A stretch of DNA of 64,000 nt from Galdieria sulphuraria (Eukaryota; Rhodophyta; Bangiophyceae; Galdieriales; Galdieriaceae): assembly GCF_000341285.1 (NCBI RefSeq), contig NW_005178475.1, positions 1 through 64,000 on the forward strand, in the 5' to 3' direction. The notes below the pieces were generated by a model. The model saw only the letters and a program-made list of their open reading frames with translations, ran no database searches and was not told where the DNA came from. The position numbers and the translations under genes were made by a program. Position 1 is the first letter of the stretch. Every line of letters begins with the position of its first letter. Shown here one piece after another: positions 9,326 through 21,053 of this stretch.

Positions 9326-10759
9326 TTATCCTTGTGAACAGCTAAATGGTACTCCACCTTCTTCTATGGCTTGAATCAAACTATAGATTGCACCATATCC
9401 TCCCAATACTGTAAGAACTGCGCCAAAGAGTATAATAAATAATGCTACACTGCCTTTCCATATCGGTATCTGCTTTCGAAACTGTAAGTAATAAAATAGA
9501 GAAGGAAATGTAAATGTGGTATTGGATGCAATGAGAGCAGCTGCTGTTCCAACCAAAGCCCCAAAAAAAGGAATCAATGAGGTAATCACATATCCCAATG
9601 CAACCACAATGAAAGACCACAGAGCCCACCAACCTCTATTTACGAAGGAAGTGTCTCTGAATTTTCTCCGTCCACAACGTTGAAGATAATATTGCGTATA
9701 TCTAGTCAGTATATTTTGACAAGTAGTGGCACCGATGATCATCGAAATAATTACTAAGACGTTGACGACATACAATGGAGCTCCGGATGGAGTACTTAAA
9801 GAAATGGGGTTCTGCAACAAAGAAGTGTTTCCCAAATAGGCATAACCAACAGAGCCAACTGATGTATAAAAGCAGAAAGCAAATGTCTGAGATGTCCAAA
9901 GTGCTTTTTTGAAATCCTCAATTGCTGTCATTTCCGCCATAAATGGAAAAAGGACAATGTGAATAGCATATGCAAAAACAAGATTGTCCATTCCAAGAAC
10001 ACCAGTCACAAAGCCAAACTTTCCAACTAGACTGGTGGAGGAGTTTGCAGCTTGTCCAAGCTGAGGGGCATATCCCATTACAAGTAACATTGCGACAAGA
10101 ATACTAGTCAATCCTACCGAAGCAACTAGAGAGACTCCACATAAACTACGAAGCTGACCAATGATATATATAATGCAAGCTGCTACAGCTATGAATATAG
10201 GCAAGCAGACACTTGGAGCCATGGAAGACAGTGATAAGGCTGCTGTAAGCATCATACTCATCATATTGAACATCATGTAAGTGTAAACAAGAAAACTACC
10301 CAGCAACAGTCCACCTTTGCCAAGATACTTTTGGAAGATGATAGGATAGCTGCGCACTGTAGGAAAGAGTTGATGCATATACATAAGATACAATCCAGTA
10401 ATTGTCGTAATAAGATAGACGGCGGTGTTGAGGATAATAGCTGGCAACCAACCGAGATATTCAAATGCTGATGGCACTGGAAGCACTCCTACTCCGACAA
10501 TGACATTGGCGTTCAGCATAGCACATTGAAGCCAGTGCATTTTACGAGGTGGGAAATATTCTTTTTCGGGATCATTCTCATTCTCTACAAAGTTCTGACT
10601 CGGTTCAATAGTTGAGTCTTCGTTATGTAGAGGGCTATTTTCTTTGTTTTTGCAGTCATCTTCCAAAACAGCTAAAATTTCATGATCTTCATATGTTAAG
10701 GAATCATGTTTCGACGATGTAGCCATCACCAGATAACAATTGACAAATACGATCTGCAT
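9326..10759 (-). CDS. Amino-acid transporter (AAAP/SLC32-36-38 family)
   Basis: A 477-residue protein with an acidic, hydrophilic N-terminus of about 70 residues and then about 11 membrane segments. The signature at the first segment, NANVIVGVGVLPVPSAFEYLG, is typical of the amino acid/auxin permease superfamily (vacuolar Avt and SLC38-like transporters). A further segment, MAEMTAIEDFKKALW, is also family-like. The substrate cannot be told from sequence, and both plasma and vacuolar membranes are possible. The start at 10759 is the first ATG; a second Met at residue 12 is possible. Its short divergent promoter with agmatine deiminase contains two GGGCGGTT elements, which suggests nitrogen-responsive control. 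Confidence 0.85.
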   Translation of the reverse strand: MQIVFVNCYLVMATSSKHDSLTYEDHEILAVLEDDCKNKENSPLHNEDSTIEPSQNFVENENDPEKEYFPPRKMHWLQCAMLNANVIVGVGVLPVPSAFEYLGWLPAIILNTAVYLITTITGLYLMYMHQLFPTVRSYPIIFQKYLGKGGLLLGSFLVYTYMMFNMMSMMLTAALSLSSMAPSVCLPIFIAVAACIIYIIGQLRSLCGVSLVASVGLTSILVAMLLVMGYAPQLGQAANSSTSLVGKFGFVTGVLGMDNLVFAYAIHIVLFPFMAEMTAIEDFKKALWTSQTFAFCFYTSVGSVGYAYLGNTSLLQNPISLSTPSGAPLYVVNVLVIISMIIGATTCQNILTRYTQYYLQRCGRRKFRDTSFVNRGWWALWSFIVVALGYVITSLIPFFGALVGTAAALIASNTTFTFPSLFYYLQFRKQIPIWKGSVALFIILFGAVLTVLGGYGAIYSLIQAIEEGGVPFSCSQG

Positions 10760-10796
10760 TCATCTCTTTAGAAAAAGAAAGGGCAAAGAGAATTAT

Positions 10797-10827
10797 TCAA
10801 CCGCCCATGAACGGTTAGGGCGGTTAA
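10797..10827. promoter_or_regulatory. Paired GGGCGGTTRA elements in a divergent promoter
   Basis: TCAACCGCCC (10797-10806, reverse complement of GGGCGGTTGA), AACGGTTA (10810-10817) and GGGCGGTTAA (10818-10827) lie between the amino-acid transporter and the agmatine deiminase start codons. The two GGGCGGTT copies face opposite ways, fitting a bidirectional promoter. MYB-type recognition is inferred. Confidence 0.55.
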
Positions 10828-10944
10828 TACGATTGATTCGTCAAAGATGTGCCACGCAAAGCGTTTCTGATCTGGAAAATGTTTTATAACAGTTTGGAAA
10901 ATAACAACTGCTTCAGAATTATTTTACCGACTTGACTGTTTCCA

Positions 10945-12267
10945 ATGACAACATTATATGCAAGGTGTGCGGAAGAACTGTTGAAGAAGTCAACTTTTCA
11001 GACTTGTAAGAAGTTTCTTTCTACTACTATTAACTATTCTGCTATCAGAAGAAAAAGGTTCAATGCCTCAGTGGATAATAACCAGAACAATATTAGACTG
11101 CTTTCTTTATCTATGAAGCAGTTTAGTTCGCAAGCTTTTGACCAGGAGATACCTGTAACCAACTATCCCAAATTGACCACTCCGAAGAAAGATGGTTACA
11201 TATTTCCAGCGGAATGGTCTTCACATAAGCAATGCTTTATTGGATGGCCCGATGTAGCTCCCAAATGGAGAGAAGGTGGCATACCAGCTCAAAGAGCAAT
11301 TGCTGAGATTGCCAAAGCAATATCACAGTTTGAACCAGTAACGGTGGTTGCTTCCAATCCTACTGGATGGAAAGCTGCAAGAAGTAGACTGCCACAATCC
11401 ATTCGTGTCATACAGATACCTAACAATGACTGTTGGCTTAGAGATTCGGGACCTATTTTTGTCAAGTCCACTAATCATGAAGTTGAAGAACTAGCTCGAG
11501 GAGTAGTTTTCAACTTTACTGCATGGGGAGGCCCAACCGAACCGGCCTATGGAGACTGGTCATTAGACTCACAGTTTGCAGAGAATTTACTGCAAGTGGA
11601 GAATGTATCTCAATATTATGCAGGTATGGTTCTTGAAGGAGGTTCCATCTCAGTGGATGGACAAGGAACACTAGTGACGACAGAAGAGTGCTTATTGAAT
11701 CCAAATAGAAACCCATCCATGTCTAAAGAAGAAATAGAGCATCGCCTCCAGGAATTCCTCGGAATTAAGAAAGTTATCTGGTTGCCTTATGGAGTCTATG
11801 GCGATGATGACACAAATGGACATGTGGATAACATGTGCCAGTTTACTCAGCCAGGAACCGTTGTGTTACATTGGACTGATGACCCAAAAGATCCTCAGTA
11901 TGAAAGGTCTCATGAAGCCTATGAACGACTTAACAGTACTACCGATGCGAAGGGAAGAAAGATTAAAGTGTTCAAGTTGCACCTTCCTGGCCCTTTATAC
12001 CGGACTGTTGAGGAACAGTTTCTCTTTGATGGTTGCAAATTACGACCAGCTGGACAAAGACTTCCTGCGTCCTATGTGAATTTCTACGTGACCAATGGAG
12101 GAGTTGTAGCTCCGAAATTCAACCACCCAAACGATGAACTTGCTAAGAAAACATTAGAAGAAGCCTTTCCAGGACGACGCATTGTTCAAGTATATGCCAG
12201 AGAAGTTTTACTTGGTGGAGGTTGTCTGGGTTGTATCCATTGTATGACTCAACAACAGCCACAATAA
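10945..12267 (+). CDS. Agmatine deiminase (agmatine iminohydrolase)
   Basis: A 440-residue protein of the PPDA deiminase family, which converts agmatine to N-carbamoylputrescine plus ammonia. Visible hallmarks are PAEWSSHKQCFIGWP, NDCWLRDSGPIF, VVFNFTAWGG, the substrate-site HVDNMCQF and the catalytic-cysteine end IHCMTQQQP. About 70 residues precede the domain, rich in Ser, Lys and Arg, and look like an organelle transit peptide. The catalytic loop reads GGGCLGCIHC where most family members have GGGNIHC, so three residues are added and the usual Asn is absent; no intron explains this. The gene shares a divergent promoter with the amino-acid transporter. Confidence 0.93.
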   Translation: MTTLYARCAEELLKKSTFQTCKKFLSTTINYSAIRRKRFNASVDNNQNNIRLLSLSMKQFSSQAFDQEIPVTNYPKLTTPKKDGYIFPAEWSSHKQCFIGWPDVAPKWREGGIPAQRAIAEIAKAISQFEPVTVVASNPTGWKAARSRLPQSIRVIQIPNNDCWLRDSGPIFVKSTNHEVEELARGVVFNFTAWGGPTEPAYGDWSLDSQFAENLLQVENVSQYYAGMVLEGGSISVDGQGTLVTTEECLLNPNRNPSMSKEEIEHRLQEFLGIKKVIWLPYGVYGDDDTNGHVDNMCQFTQPGTVVLHWTDDPKDPQYERSHEAYERLNSTTDAKGRKIKVFKLHLPGPLYRTVEEQFLFDGCKLRPAGQRLPASYVNFYVTNGGVVAPKFNHPNDELAKKTLEEAFPGRRIVQVYAREVLLGGGCLGCIHCMTQQQPQ

Positions 12268-14106
12268 GGGCTTTTATATGAAAGCTTTGTTCTTGTGTCT
12301 TTCTCTATAAAGGTATAATACGTTTTTGTTCAAAAATATTGGCAATGATTGGTTTGATCATCACCTTGTATTATTGGTTTGTGAAGTCCTTATATTGGAA
12401 ACTTGCAGCATTCTCTTCATTGAGAAACATAGCCTTGGAAATATTAAAGGAAAGAATCGAATCTCTTTGAATTATAGAAATAGGAAGACATAGAAATAGA
12501 ATCGATCCAATGGACATACTTTTTAAGTTTCGTGCCAGGACGTTATTACAGGTTATGATGTTGGCTTCAGCTTGCTATACTTTTTGTCTTGTTTATCTTA
12601 TTTCATGTTGATTTTACTGCCTTTTTCGTTATTTGTATCTTTGATTCTTGATGCAAGTCTGTGCAAGCTTGTTTCAGTGTTTTGAAGCAGCTCACAGGAT
12701 AATTGAAAGGAATCCATACTCTTTTAAAAACAAGAATGTGCTCAATTGTGAAGTGTGAAGAAAAGGAGAATTGTATGTACCTTGTTCATCAATTTTTTTA
12801 TAGCTGGAAAAAAACATGGACTATTTGGTTGTATATCAAATTCCTTTTTATAGCAATGACATTTTGTCAAGTATCTTTATAGCAGTTTATTCATCGTATC
12901 GCACACTTTTGAACTGTAGTGAAACTAAATACAAACTTACTAGAAACCATAAATGATTCAAAATAGAAGAAACAGCATGACTAGGGACAAAACCATTCAG
13001 AGTTTGACATTTATAACGAATACTTGTTCCAGAGAAGGAAAACCACATTCTGGTCTGAAAAAGTAAGGTCTAACAAACTTCTTTGAAATTGTGGCATCGA
13101 AGCTAATTCTACTATCAACTCCAAGCTTATTGTGAAACAAGATATTGTTTGCTGGTTTTTCAAGAAACTCTCATAACATATGTGTCAAGCTACACTTCTT
13201 AATTGTTAATTGTGATAGCGTAATCTTAGGAAGACACCTATCGTTTTCTCTTATCATACTAAATGTTTTCATCAATATTCGCTGTGAAGGCACTTTCAGT
13301 AACTTCCGTTGCATTATCTCCTCGTATATGCGGTTATAGGAAGCCACCAAACGGTCATAGTTGGAGGGGAAAAAAAGTGTCCGACCTGATGAGTTGGACT
13401 ACTTTATCTAAGGAGAGCTTTTGAAGTGTAATTTGTACAAGTTTCAGAATACCTTGTGGGGCTTTAGTCTAAAAAAGTTTAGTGTTAAGTACAGGACGTT
13501 ATTGGTGTGTAGTTAAATGATTTTCTAAAGCTTTCCAATAAGCTTTTTGGAGAACGTTCTTTTTTTCGAGGAATATTGGAAAAAATGGAACAAACTTTTC
13601 TTTAATTAAAGAATCCTAGTTTTACACTGAAGCTACCAAAATATCGAGCTCACAGTCGTTCAACAACTTCAAACATTCCAGGTCTCTAGATGGCAGGTTA
13701 CCTTGTCGGTAGTTATACTTTTGAAGCTTGAAAAAGGTGCTTCGTCAGAAAAAGACTTGGTGTTTTAGTGGAAGCTTGCTTTTGAATTTTCTTTCTGATG
13801 GAAAGATTACAGAGTTGCCATACTATGAGCTCTGCTGCAACGACGACTGTTATATTTGTTAAAGGAACAAGGCATGAACTATGAAGATAGATAATGATCC
13901 TGTTCCGATTTCCCGAAGACACTCATGTACCAGGGAGGCAAAAAACTGTAAGGTTTCGACGCTTCCGACGCTAAAATTACAACTTATCTGCACAGATCGC
14001 TGCGATTTGTAGAAATGGCCCTTTGTCGCGTAGACTATTCCATTCCATCTTCAATACATTCCGTAAAAAGAGTTTCTTCGACGTCTTTTTTTATTGTGGA
14101 TTCTTG
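12268..14106. other. Intergenic region, no gene seen
   Basis: About 1.8 kb of AT-rich DNA between the agmatine deiminase stop and the aquaporin ATG. Short open frames (13145-13339 plus strand, 13713-13922 minus strand) show no family motif. CGGTTA (13331) and AACGGT (13350) occur upstream of the aquaporin but lack the full 10-mer found in the other nitrogen promoters. Confidence 0.5.
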
Positions 14107-15222
14107 ATGGCAGTTGATCACCAAGAAGTTGATCCAGTTGCTACTAGCAGCCCAGTTGCTCCCATAAAACCCCCTCATTTACATATTGACTGGTCAAAGA
14201 TAGGACTTACACCCTCTAGACTACAGTTTCTTGCTGAACTGGTAGCAGAGTTTATTGGTATTTTTTTGCTTATTTTGGTTGGAGACAGTTGTTCGAGTAT
14301 GGCTTTGCTCTTCTCACCTAGTCCTTATTTGACATCCTATTGGGGAGTTTGTATCACATGGGGTTTAGCAGTCACTTTTGCTATTTATGGCACGGGTGGT
14401 GTCTCAGGCTGTCATATCAATCCTGCAGTCACTGTAAGCTTTGCACTATTCCGAGGTTTTCCATGGTGGAAAGTGGTGCCATATATTATTGCACAGTGGA
14501 TGGGTGCATTTGTAGGCGCTTTTTCTGTATACAATATGTATTTTCCCATATTTACAGCATATCTCAACAGCAACAATATTACCAAGCAAGATTCAGTCAC
14601 TAGCTCAGAATCTTTCTTTACTTCGGTCAATGAGCATCTCACCAATTATGATGGTTTTATTGGACAAATATATCAAACTGGCATTTTATTATATGGAATC
14701 TTTGCCGTTACTGACCCATTCAATCCCAACTCGTTTAGTCACAATGGATTGAAAGCATTGCTTATTGGTTATGTAGTTGCAATGGTTGGTGGTGGATTTG
14801 GCTTTCTTGAGGGTTTTGCTATCAATCCTGCAAGAGATTTTGGTCCAAGAGTGGCTGCTTATGCTCTCGGGTGGGGAAAGGCTGCCTTTCCTGGTTTCCA
14901 TAATTATTGGTGGGGTCCTATTTGTGGACCTTTTATTGGAGGTCCACTTGGTGCATTTATTTACGAAGCCTTTAATCGTCCTTTCATGCCAGGAGTTCAA
15001 ATACACGGAGATACCCCTCTGATGAAAGCTTGGAGTCGATTGATTATTTGGCTTTTCCCAAAGCTCGCAGTTTCTCAGGATGACTATGGTAGAACAGATA
15101 AGATGAATGTGATTCTTGAAGATCGTTTTCATAGTGACTATCATCATGCTATGATAGATGTGGGTCCAGGTGGGACAGTTCCACAAGAGTCCGGTATTGA
15201 GGGCCTTGATAAGAGTTTGTGA
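14107..15222 (+). CDS. Aquaglyceroporin (MIP family channel)
   Basis: A 371-residue channel with six membrane segments and two re-entrant NPA loops. The first is GCHINPAVTVSF and the second is AINPARDFGPR. The Asp directly after NPAR is typical of glycerol-conducting (GlpF-like) members, so glycerol, urea or other small neutral solutes are likely substrates along with water. The open frame extends upstream of 14107 without an ATG, so MAVDHQEVD at 14107 is taken as the start; a 5' exon cannot be excluded. A long polar C-terminal tail follows the last segment. It lies next to the urea and nitrogen genes, which fits a solute-uptake role but does not prove it. Confidence 0.9.
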   Translation: MAVDHQEVDPVATSSPVAPIKPPHLHIDWSKIGLTPSRLQFLAELVAEFIGIFLLILVGDSCSSMALLFSPSPYLTSYWGVCITWGLAVTFAIYGTGGVSGCHINPAVTVSFALFRGFPWWKVVPYIIAQWMGAFVGAFSVYNMYFPIFTAYLNSNNITKQDSVTSSESFFTSVNEHLTNYDGFIGQIYQTGILLYGIFAVTDPFNPNSFSHNGLKALLIGYVVAMVGGGFGFLEGFAINPARDFGPRVAAYALGWGKAAFPGFHNYWWGPICGPFIGGPLGAFIYEAFNRPFMPGVQIHGDTPLMKAWSRLIIWLFPKLAVSQDDYGRTDKMNVILEDRFHSDYHHAMIDVGPGGTVPQESGIEGLDKSL

Positions 15223-16430
15223 CGTGGTTTGCATTTTTGAGTTTTCAAACACAACAAGATTCGTAAAAGCTCATTGTATCGATGCAAAATAAAAAGTTGT
15301 TGAGGAACGTTTCATGATGTCTCAAGTCATCATGAGGTTACTCACATTATGTTTTAGAAACACAAAAAAACATTATCCAAACCAGAAAAAGAAAGCAGCT
15401 TTTGTATTCGTTTCACAAATATGCAACTAGAATGATAACCAAAGCTGGAGAGAGAGAGAATATTTCTTCACCACAGCTGTCCAACAGAATCTTGTCCACC
15501 CTCTCATGCTACTACAAACAGTAGTAATTGTACGCTAGTTACAGATTGTCGTTACGACGAACTTGTACTTTGACAGTCAGAGAAGATTAGGTTGAGTAAT
15601 TGAATGATAGAATCTCAGTTGATCATTCTCGTAAGGAATCCATAGTTATAACATTCAGAGTCTTTTGAAAACAAAATGGAGAGTCGTCATACATTATTCG
15701 ACTCAGTGCGACAAAAATAGCTGATCAAGAGAACTGTGCACAAGTATTCCAGATGAAGCCCGGTTATAAATCTTTCAGAATGTATCGCTAGTTTTTGAAT
15801 ACTTTACGAGATAATAACCGGAAACAAAACTTGAGCTATGATTTTCTATTTTTATGACTTTTCCAACGATCATAATCTTAACCATTTTTCGAATACACAA
15901 GTAGCCTGAAGAGTCAAAATGTTGGTTGTTAGTTTACAGCAGAATTTTCTAGTGTTCAGTGGATAGATATTTGGTTTTAAAAGGTTTTCATTTTCTACTC
16001 GTTCGCTTTTTATATTCACTCCTTTGCATGTTTCTTTGGCTTTTTTTTATGATACTAGACTAGTCATGCCATTCTTCCTCTGCATCTGATTCCTTCATGT
16101 GAATATTGAAGAGATGTGATTATAAAGTAAGTCCAAGTTTCAATATGGATAAAGCATTGGTTGTCAACTGAAAAATGAATCCAAGCTTTCATTCAAACAT
16201 CTCGATAAAGAAACCAACGCATAGATGTTGGAAATTCCAAGCATTGTGAAGGGCCTATATAAAAGAGTTGGAGAGTTCAACTTTTCATACTTTTTGTGGG
16301 AGGCGGGCGGGGAAAGTGTTGAGGAAAAAAATGCCTGTCTAGAAAAATGGCGCCATTTTCCACGGAGTTTGAACCATTTTTGTGGAAGATAAAGTCCTCT
16401 TCTTGTCAACCCACTATCCCTTTTATATGT
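15223..16430. other. Intergenic region, no gene seen
   Basis: Lies between the aquaglyceroporin and PsbP-like genes, which converge. It holds a GAGAGAGAG tract near 15450 and a 16-base perfect palindrome, AAAATGGCGCCATTTT, at about 16344-16359. No supported gene. Confidence 0.5.
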
Positions 16431-17322
16431 TTATAAACTTGGAACAAAAGATTCTACTACTGTTCTTAAAAGTTTTTCTCGATTGGACCAACGACTCTAT
16501 ACAACAAGGATGGAACCATCAAAACAAATTCCATAAACGTGTGACTTACCTCTGAACAAGTAGCCGTAACATTGAACAATTTGCTTTTGGATGCTGTTAA
16601 TAAAACCAGTTGATGAAGAGGATCTCCTTTCAATTCAATCTCATATGCAGGAATTCCTCCAGTTTCCTTTTCAGTTGCAGTAACCAGTTGCAACTTGCGG
16701 TTCTTGGCCAATTTTTCACCAATTTGCTATTTCAAGTTGTAAATTTCTAACAACCGAATGAATAAGCAATACTTACCATGGGAGAACCCAAATCCTTTAT
16801 GGATTTATTTTTTCCTATATCCACAGTAGCTATCATGACGACTTCCAAAGGTTGGATGATATCTTGCCACTTGATATCATATTGATTGCGTTGTCCACTG
16901 AATTCATTCCATCCTAACGGTCTCAATATTTTATAACCTTGTATCAAGTCTTTATAGGTTTCTACTTGATTGGCAACGGAGGCAGGAACACTTTGTTTTT
17001 CTTCTTTTGCCCAACTAGCACTATCACCAAGAAAACAACCAACACCAGTTAACAAGATACTAGTCCAAACCCAATCATTCAAAAAATTGCGCCTACTATA
17101 ATTATTCAAATTGCTTGTCAACTTGTGACAACAAACAACACAAGGAAAGAGAGGACGATGTGAAGAGCAACAAGGTTTTCTCACAAAGCTATCTTTAGAA
17201 TACTTTGGGGCAAGGAAAATAGAAAACTAGAGTATCATTGTATTCATTAGAATAAAGGAATAGCTACTGGAGAATTTTGTTACCTGAAGAGGAACAAACC
17301 CATTACGAGGACTACTTTTCAT
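16431..17322 (-). CDS. PsbP-domain thylakoid lumen protein
   Basis: Four exons on the minus strand: 17284-17322, 16777-17226, 16550-16726 and 16431-16496, with introns of 50-57 nt. The N-terminus is a plastid transit sequence followed by a thylakoid signal with a twin-arginine motif (SRRNFL), a hydrophobic stretch and a SASWA-like cleavage site, pointing to Tat import into the lumen. The mature part has PsbP-family features: YKILRPLGWNEF, the strand pair around VVMIATVDIG and DLGSPM, the GGIPAYEIEL segment and a C-terminal RWSNREKLLRTVVESF that appears only after splicing the last intron. It could be PsbP itself or a PsbP-like assembly factor; I cannot decide which. Confidence 0.87.
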
Positions 17323-17417
17323 GGCCTTATCACGAAATCTCGATGCAATTCTACAAAACTTTTCTCAGACGGCCATTTTATATAATGAGTCGCAACTCAA
17401 AATCTTTGTAAGGTTCT

Positions 17418-17973
17418 TTATTGAGGTGCTTTCAATACCAAAACCACCGAATCACCACGCAGAAACATTTTAGGAATAAACCTATCCTTATTTACTGGCC
17501 TAGCTTTCTTACTTTTGGGTATCTCTGTCCATATTTCTTTCACATTTTCAAGAATCTACACACGGCACTTAGTAACTCTATTCTATCTGGGGTACAGTTT
17601 CGAAAAATATCATCGCCCAACTTTCCTCCTCACTTACCATATTGAAATGACGATCAAACGCCTTTACTTTTCCAAGCAACTTTTTGCTATTTCTGACATT
17701 GATTAACACCTATTATACCCATCATCATTCGTATTGAAACTATTTTCACTTGAAACCTTTCTCTTTCTTACCGGAGTACCATCTTTCACACAATCTACCA
17801 ACAACGAAAGAGGACCTTGAGAAAACTCTTCCGACTTGACAGTGTCTACAATACCCAAAGGTTGGTTAGGATCGCCCATTCCCGAACGAGTGTCGGGAAC
17901 CTTGTTCCTATTATATTCAAGTTGGTGTATAAACTTGATAATATTGCAATGTTTCCTACTTAGTAGAAGGCAT
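17418..17973 (-). CDS. SNRPD2: Spliceosomal Sm protein D2
   Basis: Four short exons: 17960-17973, 17772-17907, 17638-17709 and 17418-17555, encoding about 119 residues. Frames join cleanly at GT..AG borders. The protein carries the Sm1 motif ([20 protein letters not shown], then [21 protein letters not shown]) and the Sm2 motif [12 protein letters not shown], and is collinear with SmD2 of animals and plants, including the ENVKE(I/M)WTE segment. It is part of the heptameric Sm ring on U1, U2, U4 and U5 snRNAs. The first exon contributes only five residues; an alternative start is the Met at 17879. Confidence 0.92.
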
Positions 17974-18133
17974 GAAATGTTGCGTTGAGTTTTCCAACAA
18001 TCACAACACGATAATTGTATTCACACTATCAACAGCTTGAGACAAAAAGTATTTTTCCCTCAACGACTTATTCCCACAAGAAACAATCCAATCATTCATC
18101 CACTTGGGTAACTCCGCCTGTTGTAGTAGAGAG

Positions 18134-19678
18134 ATGACTTATCATAGTGTTCCTATCCAAGTCAAGTGGCAAAAACAAAAGTTTTCAATCTCTATAGATA
18201 AGAATCAACCTATTCGGGTGTTTCAAGAGGAATTATATCGTTTGACGGTAAGTCTAGTCTAGTTTCTTTCATCCTTTTGATGAAGAGTTTCCTAGCAAGT
18301 CCCTCCCGAAAGACAAACCATATTGGGTTTCAAAGGTGGAAAACTTACCAAAGATAAAGATTGGGATAGTTGTGGATTGAAAGAGAATATGTCCATCGTT
18401 TTGATAGGTTCAGCTGACGAGGTGAGAATGGTTACTTGCGTAGTACACGTCCCTCTTATTATGTTGTTGAACTATTCTATTAGGTCCCTAAAGCACCCAC
18501 AAGTGTTCAATTTATAGAAGATGTAGCTCCTCATGGAGAAGATTCATTGCAGTTGTGGGATGGATTGCCTTGTGGTATGGTGAACGTAGGAAATACTTGT
18601 TATATGAACGCCACTGTACAGTGTCTTTCAACAGCAGATTATCTACTTCATAGTATTCGTGAATATTGTAAGCAACATCCCAGTCCAAGAACTGCAAGTG
18701 AAAAGCTTGTATCTGCACTCTTTCAAGTATTTGTGTCTTTGCATACCACACCTTGTATAGGTCCCGTTGTTCCTATGGAGTTGTTACAGCAATTAAGAAA
18801 TGTCAATCCTCAGTTTCAAGAGCGAAATAATCATGGAGTTTATTGTCAACAAGATGCGGAAGAATGTTGGTCTACTTTGCTTGCTCAATGTCATCAAGTA
18901 CTTGTCTCACCTAGTCTATTATCCATGTCTAGTTTTCCGTTGGGTGATTCAGTCATAGATTTCTTATTTGGTGTTGAGTTGGAAACCATCGATACCTGTT
19001 TGGAGAGTAGTGATGAGCAACCGAGAAAGAGAAAGGAAGTTGTTAGGTCTCTCAAGTGTCATATTTCACATAATACGAGTTATTTAGAACAAGGATTGAA
19101 GGAAGGTTTAGAGACGACCATTGAGTTGACTGCAGAGACATTGGGTAAGAGTGTTGGATGGAGTAGGAAAAGTAGAATATCTCGTATGCCTCCTTATTTG
19201 TGCATTCAATTTGTTCGTTTCTTTTGGAAAGCTACGGAACAAGTGAAAGCCAAAATATTGAGGAATGTTTCATTTCCTGTTCTTTTGAATTTGTATGATT
19301 TTGCTACAAATGAGTTGAAGCAGAATATAGAAAAGCAATCCGATTCACAGTTTTCTTGTGACAATCATGATGATGATGTAGGAAATGCGGTGGATTGGAA
19401 CACACAATCTCATTATGGTCATTATGAGTTAAGTGCAGTATTGACTCATCAAGGAAGAGCTGCGGATTCTGGACATTATGTAGCTTGGGTTAAACGAGAT
19501 AAATCTTGGTATAAATTAGATGATGACAAAGTAAGTCTAGACTAACCATCCCATTAGACTATTCCAACTTTTGTTTAGGTATGTTATTGTTCTGAAGAAG
19601 ATGTTAAAAAACTATCAGGAGGTGGAGACTGGCATATGGCATATTTGTGTTTATATCGTCAACGGTCTTTGAAAAGTA

Positions 19679-19698
<20 letters not shown>
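18134..19698 (+). CDS. USP14: Ubiquitin carboxyl-terminal hydrolase 14 / Ubp6 homologue
   Basis: Four exons: 18134-18247, 18296-18421, 18484-19530 and 19579-19698, giving about 468 residues. An N-terminal ubiquitin-like domain (to about residue 80, with GFKGGKLTKDKDW) binds the proteasome in this family. The USP catalytic domain follows, with the Cys box GMVNVGNTCYMNATVQC and the His box ADSGHYVAWVKRD. The domain order and the ED-GLPCG linker match USP14/Ubp6, which trims ubiquitin from proteasome-bound substrates. Its 3' end overlaps that of the converging ornithine carbamoyltransferase by 20 bases. The 160-base spacer upstream is shared with SmD2. Confidence 0.93.
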
Positions 19699-20905
<1,207 letters not shown>

Positions 20906-21053
20906 TCAAAAAAAAAAAGAGAGAAAGATGATGTGAAAATAAGAACGAATGGCAAAGGAATTTAATTCCAATATGCATAGATAGAAAAAGGAATTGTGTA
21001 GTTACAATAAAACTACAAACAGGAGAGAAAACAATATTTTACCTTTAGACTTT

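Noticed and set aside
13321-13360. CGGTTA and AACGGT upstream of the aquaglyceroporin
   Set aside because: They match only a short MYB core and lack the 10-mer shared by the other promoters.
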